14,273 bases of DNA from Clostridiales bacterium (GCA_015069525.1 SVIK01000031.1:1-14273), one strand, 5' to 3'. Counted from the first letter of the stretch, positions 6,613 to 13,441 are shown. Notes: generated by a model not told the origin, from the sequence alone. Program-made: numbers and translations.

Positions 6613-6697
6613 ACATTGCTATTTTAAAGATACATACTAAATAAGAGAAAAAAACGTAAAAATAGTTTTTAGAGATAAACGTTTAGGGAGAGCAGAC

Positions 6698-8878
6698 ATG
6701 AAAGAGATGAAGATTATTAAAAGAAGCGGTCAAGAAGTTGTTTTCGACAAAGATAAGATTATTGCGGCTGTTTTTAAGGCAAATAAAGAGGTTCCCGCTG
6801 TTGCGCGCTTGTCGGACAGCGAGATTTATGCTATTGCCGACCAAGTCGCGGAAGAATGCGAAAACATGGTTCGCTCTGCACACGTAGAAGAAGTGCAAGA
6901 TATGGTCGAAAATCATCTTATGGAGGCCAAGGCGTTCGTTTTGGCTCGTAAATATATCACGTACCGCTACACCCGTGAACTCGTTCGTAAGTCGAATACT
7001 ACGGACGCACAAATTCTTTCGCTTATTGAATGTAATAATGAAGAAGTAAAGCAAGAGAATTCCAATAAAAACCCGACGGTTAATAGCGTGCAACGTGACT
7101 ATATGGCAGGGGAGGTTTCGAAAGACCTTACCCGTCGTATCCTTTTGCCCGACGATATCGTATCCGCGCATGACCAAGGTTTGATTCATTTCCACGACGC
7201 CGATTATTTTGCGCAACACATGCACAATTGCGACCTTGTAAATTTGGAAGACATGCTTCAAAACGGCACGGTTATTTCGGGCACGCTCATTGAAAAACCG
7301 CACTCTTTCTCTACGGCGTGTAATATTGCTACGCAAATTATTGCGCAGGTTGCGTCCAATCAATACGGCGGACAAAGCATTTCGCTTACCCACCTTGCGC
7401 CTTTCGTGGATATCAGCCGTAAAAAAATCCGCAAAGAAGTCGCAGAAGAGCTTGCTTCTTTGAACGTAGACGAAGCGCATATCAATGCGATTGCGGAAAA
7501 GCGTTTATTGGACGAAATAAAGCGCGGTATTCAAACGATTCAATATCAAGTTGTCACTTTGCTTACCACCAATGGTCAAGCCCCGTTCGTCACCGTATTT
7601 ATGTATTTGAACGAGGCGAGAAACGAGCAGGAAAAGGCAGACCTTGCGCTCATTATTGAAGAAACCTTAAAACAACGTATTAAAGGCGTTAAAAACGAAT
7701 CGGGCGTATGGATTACGCCTGCTTTCCCCAAGCTTATTTATGTGCTTGAACCGGATAATATCGCGGAAGACCAACCGTATTTTTACTTAACGGAGCTCGC
7801 GGCAAAATGTACGGCAAAACGTATGGTTCCCGATTATATTTCCGAAAAGAAGATGCTGGAATATAAAATTGATAAAAACGGCGAAGGACATTGTTTCACC
7901 TGTATGGGTTGCAGAAGCTTCTTAACGCCTTACGTCGATGCCGAGGGTAAGCCGAAATATTACGGACGCTTTAACCAAGGCGTCGTCACGATTAACCTCG
8001 TTGACGTTGCGCTTTCTTCTGGTGGCGATATGGATAAATTCTGGGAAATCTTCGACGAAAGATTAAACCTTTGCTATCGCGCGCTTATGCACCGTCATAC
8101 CCGTCTTTTGGGTACGCTTTCCGATGCGGCGCCTATCCTTTGGCAATATGGGGCGCTTGCAAGATTGAAAAAAGGCGAACCTATTGATAAGCTCCTTTTT
8201 GGCGGATATTCTACCATTTCGCTTGGCTATGCTGGGCTTTACGAATGTGTAAAATATATGACGGGTAAATCACATACGTCGGAGGAAGCAAAACCTTTCG
8301 CGCTTTCCGTTATGCAACACATGAACGATAGATGTAAGGAGTGGAAGGAAAAAGAAAATATTGATTTCTCTCTTTACGGCACGCCTCTTGAAAGTACGAC
8401 GTATAAGTTCTCGAAATGTTTGCAAAAACGTTTTGGTATTATTGAAGGAGTCACGGATAAAAACTATATCACAAACAGCTATCACGTGCACGTAACCGAA
8501 GAAATTGACGCGTTTACGAAGCTTAAATTTGAAAGCGATTTCCAACAACTTTCCCCTGGTGGCGCAATTTCCTACGTGGAAGTGCCCAATATGCAAAACA
8601 ATATTCCTGCCGTGCTTGCCGTAATGAAGTTCATTTACGAAAACATTATGTATGCAGAGCTCAATACCAAGAGCGATTATTGCCAAGTTTGCGGATACGA
8701 CGGCGAAATTCAAATTCAAACGGACGAATCGGGCAAACTCGTATGGCAATGTCCTTGCTGTAAGAACCTTGACCAATCGAAGATGAACGTTGCCCGCCGT
8801 ACTTGCGGATATATCGGTACGCAATATTGGAACCAAGGCAGAACGCAAGAAATTAAGGACAGAGTATTGCACTTGTAA
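6698..8878 (+). CDS. nrdD: Anaerobic (class III) ribonucleoside-triphosphate reductase
   Basis: A 726-residue glycyl-radical enzyme that reduces ribonucleotides to deoxyribonucleotides without oxygen. Residues about 4-92 form an N-terminal ATP cone (IIKRSGQEVVFDKDKI), the allosteric activity site. The catalytic barrel has Cys178 in HNCDL and the probable thiyl-radical Cys405 in MGCRSF. The C-terminus has four zinc-binding cysteines (CQVC at 662/665 and CPCC at 685/688) and the radical loop RTCGYIG, with the glycyl-radical residue Gly704 (codon 8807-8809). All key residues are present and length fits the family. Start ATG 6698 has AGGGAG (6685-6690) 7 nt upstream; another in-frame ATG at 6707 lacks comparable support. 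The stop overlaps the nrdG start by one base, so the activase is made with it. NrdR-like boxes upstream suggest repression by NrdR with ATP/dATP. Confidence 0.97.
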   Translation: MKEMKIIKRSGQEVVFDKDKIIAAVFKANKEVPAVARLSDSEIYAIADQVAEECENMVRSAHVEEVQDMVENHLMEAKAFVLARKYITYRYTRELVRKSNTTDAQILSLIECNNEEVKQENSNKNPTVNSVQRDYMAGEVSKDLTRRILLPDDIVSAHDQGLIHFHDADYFAQHMHNCDLVNLEDMLQNGTVISGTLIEKPHSFSTACNIATQIIAQVASNQYGGQSISLTHLAPFVDISRKKIRKEVAEELASLNVDEAHINAIAEKRLLDEIKRGIQTIQYQVVTLLTTNGQAPFVTVFMYLNEARNEQEKADLALIIEETLKQRIKGVKNESGVWITPAFPKLIYVLEPDNIAEDQPYFYLTELAAKCTAKRMVPDYISEKKMLEYKIDKNGEGHCFTCMGCRSFLTPYVDAEGKPKYYGRFNQGVVTINLVDVALSSGGDMDKFWEIFDERLNLCYRALMHRHTRLLGTLSDAAPILWQYGALARLKKGEPIDKLLFGGYSTISLGYAGLYECVKYMTGKSHTSEEAKPFALSVMQHMNDRCKEWKEKENIDFSLYGTPLESTTYKFSKCLQKRFGIIEGVTDKNYITNSYHVHVTEEIDAFTKLKFESDFQQLSPGGAISYVEVPNMQNNIPAVLAVMKFIYENIMYAELNTKSDYCQVCGYDGEIQIQTDESGKLVWQCPCCKNLDQSKMNVARRTCGYIGTQYWNQGRTQEIKDRVLHL

Positions 8879-9405
8879 TGAATTACGCTACGATAAAATG
8901 GACGGATATTGCCAACGGCGAAGGGGTGCGTATTTCTCTTTTCGTGTCGGGCTGTACTCACCGTTGTAAAAATTGTTTTAACGAAATTGCTTGGGATTTT
9001 TCCTACGGTCAGCCTTTTGACGAGCATATTCAGGAAAAGATTTTATCCGAGCTTGGCTCTTCGTTTATCACGGGCATATCCTTGCTTGGGGGCGAACCGT
9101 TAGAACCGAGCAATCAAGAAGCGTTGTATCCGTTTATTAAAAAAGTGCGGGAGCGGTATCCTGATAAAACGATTTGGTGTTATACGGGCTTCGTGCTTGA
9201 TGAAAAGACGGGGGATTTAAAGGAAAAGCATAAAAATACCGATTACACAAAATCGTTGATTGCGCTTTTCGACGTACTCGTGGACGGACCATACGTGGAA
9301 GATTTGTATGATATTCGTTTAAAATTCCGCGGTTCGTCCAATCAAAGGGTGATTGACGTGCAAAAAACCTTACAAGAGAAAGCCTGTGTTTTGTATATGG
9401 ACTAA
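8878..9405 (+). CDS. nrdG: Anaerobic ribonucleotide reductase activating protein (radical SAM)
   Basis: A 175-residue radical-SAM activase that uses a [4Fe-4S] cluster and S-adenosylmethionine to create the glycyl radical on NrdD. The cluster motif is CTHRCKNC (Cys26, Cys30, Cys33), the CX3CX2C form. 'NGEGVRISLFVSGC' before it and 'GISLLGGEPLEPSN' (the GGE SAM-binding motif) after it are typical of NrdG, as are 'WCYTGF' and 'VLVDGPYVEDL'. Length is normal (150-180). ATG 8878 shares its A with the TAA of nrdD. No strong SD lies immediately before it (only AAGGA near 8855-8859), so translation is probably coupled to nrdD. It is the last gene of the two-gene operon, and a strong hairpin follows at 9421. 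Confidence 0.96.
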   Translation: MNYATIKWTDIANGEGVRISLFVSGCTHRCKNCFNEIAWDFSYGQPFDEHIQEKILSELGSSFITGISLLGGEPLEPSNQEALYPFIKKVRERYPDKTIWCYTGFVLDEKTGDLKEKHKNTDYTKSLIALFDVLVDGPYVEDLYDIRLKFRGSSNQRVIDVQKTLQEKACVLYMD

Positions 9406-9420
9406 GGAATATAGAAAAAA

Positions 9421-9450
9421 CCGCCTGCATACGATAGAGTATGCAGGCGG
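9421..9450. promoter_or_regulatory. Perfect 12-bp GC-rich hairpin over the next gene's start codon
   Basis: CCGCCTGCATAC (9421-9432), loop GATAGA, GTATGCAGGCGG (9439-9450). The plus-strand 3' flank is AATCTTTAAAA, a poor U-tract. The 5' flank is AAAAAA (9415-9420), so a canonical U-tract exists only for a minus-strand transcript, and no minus-strand gene ends here. The ATG at 9441 lies in the 3' arm. The element may terminate nrdDG inefficiently, control the next gene, or both. Confidence 0.7.
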
Positions 9451-10118
9451 AATCTTTAAAAAAACGAATTTTTACCGTTGCATACGTTGCGACGGCTTTT
9501 TTAATTGTCTTTGGAATATATTTATATACTCGTTATTTAAACAACGCGACGGTAGAAGCCGTTTCGCAAAATTATTATTTGTTGGTTTCTGATTCCACGC
9601 ACGTAGAAGCGAGCACGCATCAAATCGTTTTAAACGGTGGGGCTGGGTATTTATTGGAAATGGACGGAAGGGAATACGTGACGATATCAGCGTACCCTAC
9701 GCGGGCGGAGGCGGAAAAGGTCCAATCTGGTTTGGCGGAAAAAACGACGGTTTTGTCCGTTGGGCGAAAACAGCTTTATTTCAAAAGCGCAAAAGAAAAG
9801 AAGCGGGCAAAACAGGTTGTAGGCGCATTGTCGTGTTTGGAGGATGCGATTGAAGTTTTGCATCAAGAAATTTCTCGTTTAGAAAACGGCGCCACGCAAG
9901 AATCAAGCAAAAAAATATTGCAAATCCTGAAAAAACAGTTTGATTATTTGGGAACGGAATATGGTGAAGAATATGAAAAATTCGCCAAAGTATGCCAATG
10001 GGCAAGCGAATTTATCGGTGCAATCATGGAAGACGTTGTCTACGCACGGGATATGCGATATTTAGAGTGCGCTTTGTGTGTTTCGTATCACGAGTTGACG
10101 GAAGAATTTTCGTTATAA
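9441..10118 (+). CDS. Membrane-anchored protein with SPOR-like segment, unknown function
   Basis: A 225-residue protein I do not recognise as a named family. Residues 11-30 form one hydrophobic N-terminal helix preceded by KKR, so it is probably an N-in membrane anchor with the rest outside. Residues about 44-108 (YYLLVSDST...YVTISAYPTRAEAEKVQSGL) resemble a SPOR domain: a starting 'YY.LV' strand, a 'Y.TISAYPTRAEAE' strand-helix and a final strand. SPOR domains bind denuded peptidoglycan glycans. Residues about 115-225 look helical and charged, with four cysteines. The only usable start is ATG 9441, because an in-frame TAG lies two codons upstream (9435-9437). No SD is evident, and the ATG is inside the hairpin above. 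A terminator follows. A cell-wall or sporulation role is only an inference from the SPOR-like segment. Confidence 0.7.
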   Translation: MQAESLKKRIFTVAYVATAFLIVFGIYLYTRYLNNATVEAVSQNYYLLVSDSTHVEASTHQIVLNGGAGYLLEMDGREYVTISAYPTRAEAEKVQSGLAEKTTVLSVGRKQLYFKSAKEKKRAKQVVGALSCLEDAIEVLHQEISRLENGATQESSKKILQILKKQFDYLGTEYGEEYEKFAKVCQWASEFIGAIMEDVVYARDMRYLECALCVSYHELTEEFSL

Positions 10119-10149
10119 AAATTTTTTATTAAAATATCGAATTTTTTTC

Positions 10150-10184
10150 AAAAAAGCAAGAAAAACGCTTGCTTTTTTCTTTTT
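10150..10184 (+). terminator. Rho-independent terminator after the SPOR-like gene
   Basis: AAAAAAGCAAG (10150-10160), 7-nt loop, CTTGCTTTTTT (10168-10178): a perfect 11-bp stem followed by CTTTTT. Its 3' arm overlaps the proposed -35 of the tRNA promoter. Confidence 0.88.
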
Positions 10185-10197
10185 GATTGGGTATAAT
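10169..10197 (+). promoter_or_regulatory. Promoter of tRNA-Thr
   Basis: A consensus -10 TATAAT (10192-10197) lies 17 bp after TTGCTT (10169-10174), a weak -35 within the preceding terminator stem. The predicted start near 10204 gives a short 5' precursor before the tRNA at 10221. Confidence 0.6.
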
Positions 10198-10220
10198 GAA
10201 TAAGCTGTCGTAAGGCAAGT

Positions 10221-10296
10221 GCTTCTGTGGCTCAGTCGGTAGAGCGATTGATTCGTAATCAATAGGTCGCCGGTTCAAGTCCGGCCAGAAGCTCCA
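10221..10296 (+). tRNA. tRNA-Thr (anticodon CGT)
   Basis: A full 76-nt cloverleaf with encoded CCA. The acceptor stem is GCTTCTG/CAGAAGC (7 bp), the D stem GCTC/GAGC, and the anticodon stem ATTGA/TCAAT around loop TTCGTAA. The T stem is GCCGG/CCGGC around TTCAAGT. Positions 34-36 read CGT, which decodes the threonine codon ACG. The discriminator base is T, as in other Bacillota threonine tRNAs. It stands alone with its own promoter and terminator. ACG is a common threonine codon in the neighbouring genes, which fits keeping a dedicated CGT isoacceptor. Confidence 0.97.
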
Positions 10297-10297
10297 A

Positions 10298-10323
10298 AAA
10301 AACCACCCAATCGGGTGGTTTTT
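10298..10323. terminator. Bidirectional terminator shared by tRNA-Thr and tmcAL
   Basis: AAAAACCACCC (10298-10308), loop AATC, GGGTGGTTTTT (10313-10323): an 11-bp perfect stem with an A run on one side and a T run on the other. It therefore serves the plus-strand tRNA and the minus-strand gene, whose stop codon abuts it at 10324-10326. It begins two bases after the tRNA CCA end. Confidence 0.9.
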
Positions 10324-11475
10324 CTATTTTGTAAAGATACTTTTGTCTGTCATTTGCATGCTGTTGATAAGGGAATATACTTTTTCAGCGAAAACGTCCT
10401 TTTCAAAACAGCGTTTTGCTACGTCGTTTAATTTGTTTTCATCGTGCGCACGGATAATCAAGGGGGACTTGCTTTCGCTCAACACAGATAAAACGTCGCT
10501 TCGATTCTCTTTAACGGCTAAAACGCGCAAATACAAATCGCTTTCAAGGCTTTGACGGATAAGTGTTTCATCTATTTGTAATAAATTTTGCAATGCGATG
10601 CGCCGTATGCGCGAGGCGGTGTACCTTGCGGAGGTAAGTGCCGTTTCAAGCGGTTCAGCGCTTTGCGAGGCTTTCTTTAAGGCGTTTTCAAGCCCTTCGG
10701 AGCAATCGCAAACGCGAGCAATTTCTTCGCTTGTACGGCTAAGCAAAGCGTATTTTTCTATTTTTTCTAATATACGTTGTTCTTGCGAGGAGGGTAAATC
10801 CTCCAAAACGTAGGCGGGAACGCTGTCTTTTAAGGCGGTTGTATCCTCTAAATGTTTGCGTATCGCGGTTGCGGAGGAGTATTTGGGTTGGAGCGTTTCT
10901 TCCGTATACCCGCCTCCAATTCGTTGTATGGGTAAAATATCCACGTCGCTGTTTTTGCGTTGTAAAGCGCGCGTGTATTCAAGCCCCAAGATATTATTGG
11001 GAGAACAAAGTAGGTCTATCGGGATAAAACCTGCGTATGCTTGCGCGCGCGCTTTTGCATAGCTTACCCCCAAAGCAAGAGAAGCTTTTATATTTTTAGA
11101 AACTTCTTCGGGTTCGTTGTTAAGATATCTACTTGCGGAGATAAACGCCAATTTATCAACGTTTTCTGCGCCAAAAGCCAACGTTTTAACGGAAGGGATA
11201 GCGGAAATCAATTGTATTGCGCCACGTGCGAAGAGCTCGGCATTAGAGGTAGCGAAGACGGTGGGTAATTCGATTACCACGTCTACGCCCGACAAAACAG
11301 CGTGCTTTGCCCGCGTATATTTATCCAAAAGGGCAGATTCGCCACGTTGTACGAAATTCCCGCTCATAAAGCAAACGATTGCGTCCGCTTTGGAGAGTTT
11401 TTTCGCCTCGTTTAATTGGTATAAATGCCCGTTGTGGAAAGGATTGTATTCGCAAATTATTGCGCAAATTTTCAT
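10324..11475 (-). CDS. tmcAL: tRNA(Met) cytidine acetate ligase (TmcAL, YlbM family)
   Basis: Uses ATP and acetate to form acetyl-adenylate and N4-acetylcytidine at the wobble position of elongator tRNA-Met. The 383-residue protein opens with 'EYNPFHNGH', holding the nucleotidyltransferase HxGH-type motif (HNGH, 14-17). It continues with 'SGNFVQRGESALLDKYTRA', 'DVVIELP', 'LAFGAE', 'SPNNILGLEY' and 'SSATAIRKHL', all typical of this family. B. subtilis TmcAL is about 415 residues, so the C-terminal helical part is slightly short. ATG (plus 11473-11475) gives the conserved N-terminus; the SD is weak (GGGAAACGGA upstream). It diverges from pta, whose pathway makes or uses acetate, and converges with the tRNA-Thr gene. 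Confidence 0.92.
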   Translation of the reverse strand: MKICAIICEYNPFHNGHLYQLNEAKKLSKADAIVCFMSGNFVQRGESALLDKYTRAKHAVLSGVDVVIELPTVFATSNAELFARGAIQLISAIPSVKTLAFGAENVDKLAFISASRYLNNEPEEVSKNIKASLALGVSYAKARAQAYAGFIPIDLLCSPNNILGLEYTRALQRKNSDVDILPIQRIGGGYTEETLQPKYSSATAIRKHLEDTTALKDSVPAYVLEDLPSSQEQRILEKIEKYALLSRTSEEIARVCDCSEGLENALKKASQSAEPLETALTSARYTASRIRRIALQNLLQIDETLIRQSLESDLYLRVLAVKENRSDVLSVLSESKSPLIIRAHDENKLNDVAKRCFEKDVFAEKVYSLINSMQMTDKSIFTK

Positions 11476-11492
11476 TTTATTTTCCGTTTCCC

Positions 11493-11521
11493 TTTACTTT
11501 AAATAAAAACTATGATATAAT
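11493..11521 (+). promoter_or_regulatory. Candidate sigma-A promoter of pta
   Basis: TTTACT (11493-11498), 17-bp spacer, TATAAT (11516-11521). The start near 11528 would give an approximately 75-nt leader carrying the dyad at 11531-11551. A second possible -10 (TATTAT, 11556-11561) has no good -35. Confidence 0.55.
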
Positions 11522-11539
11522 AATAAATGTTATAGCCAA
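11512..11539 (-). promoter_or_regulatory. Candidate promoter of tmcAL
   Basis: On the minus strand TTGGCT (plus 11539-11534) is followed after 16 bp by TATCAT (plus 11517-11512). Its -10 shares two bases with the pta -10, so the two divergent promoters would compete for polymerase. Confidence 0.4.
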
Positions 11540-11551
11540 ACCTTGGTTATA
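11531..11551. repeat. Dyad between divergent tmcAL and pta
   Basis: TATAGCCAA (11531-11539), ACC, TTGGTTATA (11543-11551): a 9-bp inverted repeat with one mismatch (G-U in RNA). It covers the tmcAL -35 and would be the first hairpin of the pta leader. It may be an operator. Confidence 0.55.
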
Positions 11552-11603
11552 GTGTTATTATACACGATTAAAGAAAAAAAATAAAGCGTTTGCGAGGTGA
11601 AAT

Positions 11604-12605
11604 ATGGCGAATATATTAGATGAAATCAAGAAAAAAGCGAAGGCGTTGCAAAAGACGATTGTGCTTTGCGAAGGCGAAGATGCGCGCGTAGTAAAAGCGG
11701 CTAGTGACGCTACGAAAGAAGGCGTGGCAAAAATCGTACTTCTTGGCGATGAAAAAGCAATTAAAGAGGCGAACCCCGACGTGGATTTGACGGGAGTGGA
11801 AATCGTAAACCCGCTTACGAGTGAGAAATTGCCTGCGTATAATGCAAAATTGTGCGAGCTTCGCGCCTCCAAAGGCATGACGAGTGAACAAGCTTCTAAA
11901 CTTCTCATGGACGGAACGTATTTTGGTGCGATGATGTTAAAAATGGGCGACGTTGACGGGCTCGTTTCAGGTGCGTGCCACTCTACGGCAAACACGCTTC
12001 GTCCTGGGCTTCAAATTATCAAAACGGCAAAGGGCGTTTCTTCCGTTTCCAGCTTCAACCTTATGATTTGTCCTCCCCAAGGCAATCAATACTGCCCCGA
12101 CGGTCTTGTCGTATTTGCCGATTGCGGACTCAATCCCACGTATACGAGCGAGGGGCTTGCCGATTGTGCGATTGCTACGGCAAACTCTGCAAAGGCGATT
12201 GCGGGGGTAGACCCGAAGGTTGCTATGCTTTCTTTCTCCACGTACGGGAGCGCAAAACACGACAACGTCACACTCGTTGCGGAAGCGGTGAAGATTGCCA
12301 AAGAAAAAGCACCCGATTTGAAATTGGACGGGGAATTGCAGTTCGACGCGGCGATTGTACCGTCGGTTGCAGAGCTTAAAGCCCCGAATTCAAAGGTGGC
12401 AGGACACGCAAACGTATTTATTTTCCCCGATTTGCAAGCGGGAAATATCGGTTATAAGATTGCAGAGCGTTTAGGTGGCTTTATGGCAGTTGGTCCTATT
12501 TGTCAAGGTTTTGCAAAACCGATTAACGACCTTTCGAGAGGCTGTAAGAGCGATGATATCGTTGCAGCCGTTGCAATTACGGCTTTACAAACACAGCTTG
12601 TTTAA
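11604..12605 (+). CDS. pta: Phosphate acetyltransferase
   Basis: Interconverts acetyl-CoA plus phosphate with acetyl-phosphate plus CoA, the first step of the Pta-AckA fermentation route to acetate and ATP; cytosolic. The 333-residue length fits the short single-domain Pta of Bacillota (about 320-335). Recognised blocks are an N-terminal 'IVLCEGEDARVVKAA', 'VDGLVSGACHSTANTLRPGL' (about 118-137), 'GELQFDAAIVPSVAELKAP', 'KVAGHANVFIFPDLQAGNIGYK' and a C-terminal 'GPICQGFAKPINDLSRGC', the family signature near the CoA site. The usual Leu in GPILQG is Cys here, a mild change. SD GAGGTG (11594-11599) lies just before ATG 11604. No acetate kinase is next to it in this window. No terminator was seen before the following gene, so partial co-transcription with DUF177-rpmF is likely. 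Confidence 0.95.
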   Translation: MANILDEIKKKAKALQKTIVLCEGEDARVVKAASDATKEGVAKIVLLGDEKAIKEANPDVDLTGVEIVNPLTSEKLPAYNAKLCELRASKGMTSEQASKLLMDGTYFGAMMLKMGDVDGLVSGACHSTANTLRPGLQIIKTAKGVSSVSSFNLMICPPQGNQYCPDGLVVFADCGLNPTYTSEGLADCAIATANSAKAIAGVDPKVAMLSFSTYGSAKHDNVTLVAEAVKIAKEKAPDLKLDGELQFDAAIVPSVAELKAPNSKVAGHANVFIFPDLQAGNIGYKIAERLGGFMAVGPICQGFAKPINDLSRGCKSDDIVAAVAITALQTQLV

Positions 12606-12654
12606 TAAAACTGCATAAACTTACAAAAAAACGAAAAATTCATCGAAAAAAAAG

Positions 12655-12683
12655 TTGACAAAGTTTTAGAAATATACTATACT
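12655..12683 (+). promoter_or_regulatory. Sigma-A promoter of DUF177-rpmF
   Basis: Perfect -35 TTGACA (12655-12660), 17-bp spacer, TATACT (12678-12683). The expected start, near 12690, lies only about 9 nt before the ATG of the next gene, at the end of its SD-like GAAAGG (12685-12690). Confidence 0.8.
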
Positions 12684-12698
12684 TGAAAGGCTGGTTTT

Positions 12699-13121
12699 AT
12701 GATGATAATCGATATAAGAAAGCTGAAAGTTCAAAAATGTTATTCGGGAGAGATGGAATTTAGCTATTCCGCCCCCGAAGACTTGATAGAAATTCCGTTT
12801 GTGAAATTCTCATCGCCCGTATCCGTACGTTTTTCTTTCGAGTTATACGAAGACGACGCGCTTGAAATTAACGGCACCGTTTCGTATACGTTGGAGGGAG
12901 AGTGCTCCCGTTGTTTAAAGGAAACGTCCACTACGGTAGAAGGGGAATTGAACGCGTTGTTCGAGCCGAAAAAGGTTGGCGAAGATTACGTGTATTCGGG
13001 TGGAATTGTCGATTTGAAAAAAGCGGTGGACGAAGCAATCATGGCAAGCATGCCGTACACACTCTCTTGTGGGGACGATTGCAAGAGTATTGATTATAAT
13101 TCTGAACCGATAAATAAGTAA
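12699..13121 (+). CDS. DUF177 (YceD-like) protein upstream of L32
   Basis: A 140-residue protein of the DUF177/YceD family, whose genes almost always precede rpmF. In E. coli and plants the family is linked to large-subunit rRNA maturation. Seen here are an N-terminal 'IIDIRKLK', 'YTLEGECSRCLKE' with the Cys69/Cys72 pair, the acidic 'VDLKKAVDEAIMASMPYTLSC' helix, and CGDDC (Cys124, Cys128). Many homologues continue with 'CKGLCPxCG', but this protein ends about 12 residues later without those extra cysteines, so it is a short form (usual length 160-180). ATG 12699 has GAAAGG 8 nt upstream; the second ATG at 12702 is equally possible. It belongs to an operon with rpmF 33 bp downstream. Confidence 0.85.
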   Translation: MMIIDIRKLKVQKCYSGEMEFSYSAPEDLIEIPFVKFSSPVSVRFSFELYEDDALEINGTVSYTLEGECSRCLKETSTTVEGELNALFEPKKVGEDYVYSGGIVDLKKAVDEAIMASMPYTLSCGDDCKSIDYNSEPINK

Positions 13122-13154
13122 AAAATAAAGAAAAAATAACGAAGAGGTGTTATT

Positions 13155-13346
13155 ATGGCAGTACCTAAGAGTAAACAATCGAAGAGCAGAACGAACAAAA
13201 GATTTGCTAACTACAAGGCAACCGCAGCAACGCTTGTGGAATGCCCTCATTGCCACGAATTGATGCAATCGCACAACGTTTGCAAGAACTGTGGTTATTA
13301 CAACGGTAAAGAAGTAGTAGCGGAAAAAGAAGAAGCTCAAAACTAA
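13155..13346 (+). CDS. rpmF: 50S ribosomal protein L32
   Basis: A 63-residue zinc-ribbon ribosomal protein (bL32) of the large subunit. The N-terminus MAVPKSKQSKSRTNKR is diagnostic. Two CxxC pairs (Cys30/Cys33 and Cys43/Cys46) form the zinc site, so this is the zinc-containing (C+) form rather than the zinc-independent paralogue induced on zinc starvation. SD GAGGTG (13144-13149) lies 5 nt before ATG 13155, within the loop of a weak 6-bp inverted repeat, AATAAC/GTTATT (13135-13154). Its partner upstream is DUF177, the usual order. The plsX gene that often follows in Bacillota is absent; a terminator and copA follow instead. Confidence 0.97.
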   Translation: MAVPKSKQSKSRTNKRFANYKATAATLVECPHCHELMQSHNVCKNCGYYNGKEVVAEKEEAQN

Positions 13347-13353
13347 TTTATCC

Positions 13354-13398
13354 ACGCCAAAAACAAGCAGGCGGGTTGCGTAAAGCACCCGTCTTTTT
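13354..13398 (+). terminator. Rho-independent terminator after rpmF
   Basis: The core stem is GGCGGGTTGC (13370-13379) with GCACCCGTC (13385-13393), one bulged T and loop GTAAA, followed by TTTTT (13394-13398). An outer arm ACGCCAAAAA can pair with TTTTTGCGT, extending the structure to 13354-13403. Confidence 0.85.
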
Positions 13399-13417
13399 GC
13401 GTTTTGTAAATAAAAAA

Positions 13418-13431
13418 TTAACCGAGGTTAA
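13418..13431. repeat. Palindrome upstream of the copA -35
   Basis: TTAACC-GA-GGTTAA, a perfect 6-bp inverted repeat ending 10 bp before the -35 element. Candidate regulator site; the regulator is unknown. Confidence 0.45.
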
Positions 13432-13441
13432 ATGATTTTAC

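Larger units (their letters stand above)
6379..6697 (+). other. Long non-coding region between rho and nrdD
   Basis: 319 bp, very AT-rich, with no credible ORF. In order it holds: an AT-rich terminator for the rho operon (6401-6438); an imperfect dyad (6469-6503) and the palindrome TGTTATAACA (6504-6513); paired NrdR-box-like sites over a strong promoter (6521-6572); a third box (6597-6612); and an approximately 110-nt leader. The leader has two short inverted repeats: TAAAAA/TTTTTA around 6657-6671, and the palindrome TAAACGTTTA at 6676-6685 just before the SD. Confidence 0.8.

Noticed and set aside
6683..7480. Long minus-strand open frame (265 codons) opposite nrdD
   Set aside because: Shadow of nrdD; composition is unlike the neighbouring proteins and no motif or start signal was seen.
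11531..11603. Riboswitch or T-box in the pta leader
   Set aside because: The leader is only about 75 nt, with one short dyad and no T-box sequence or conserved riboswitch core recognised.
11975..12379. Plus-strand overlapping frame inside pta
   Set aside because: Arg/Cys-rich out-of-frame translation of a conserved gene; no SD and no family resemblance.
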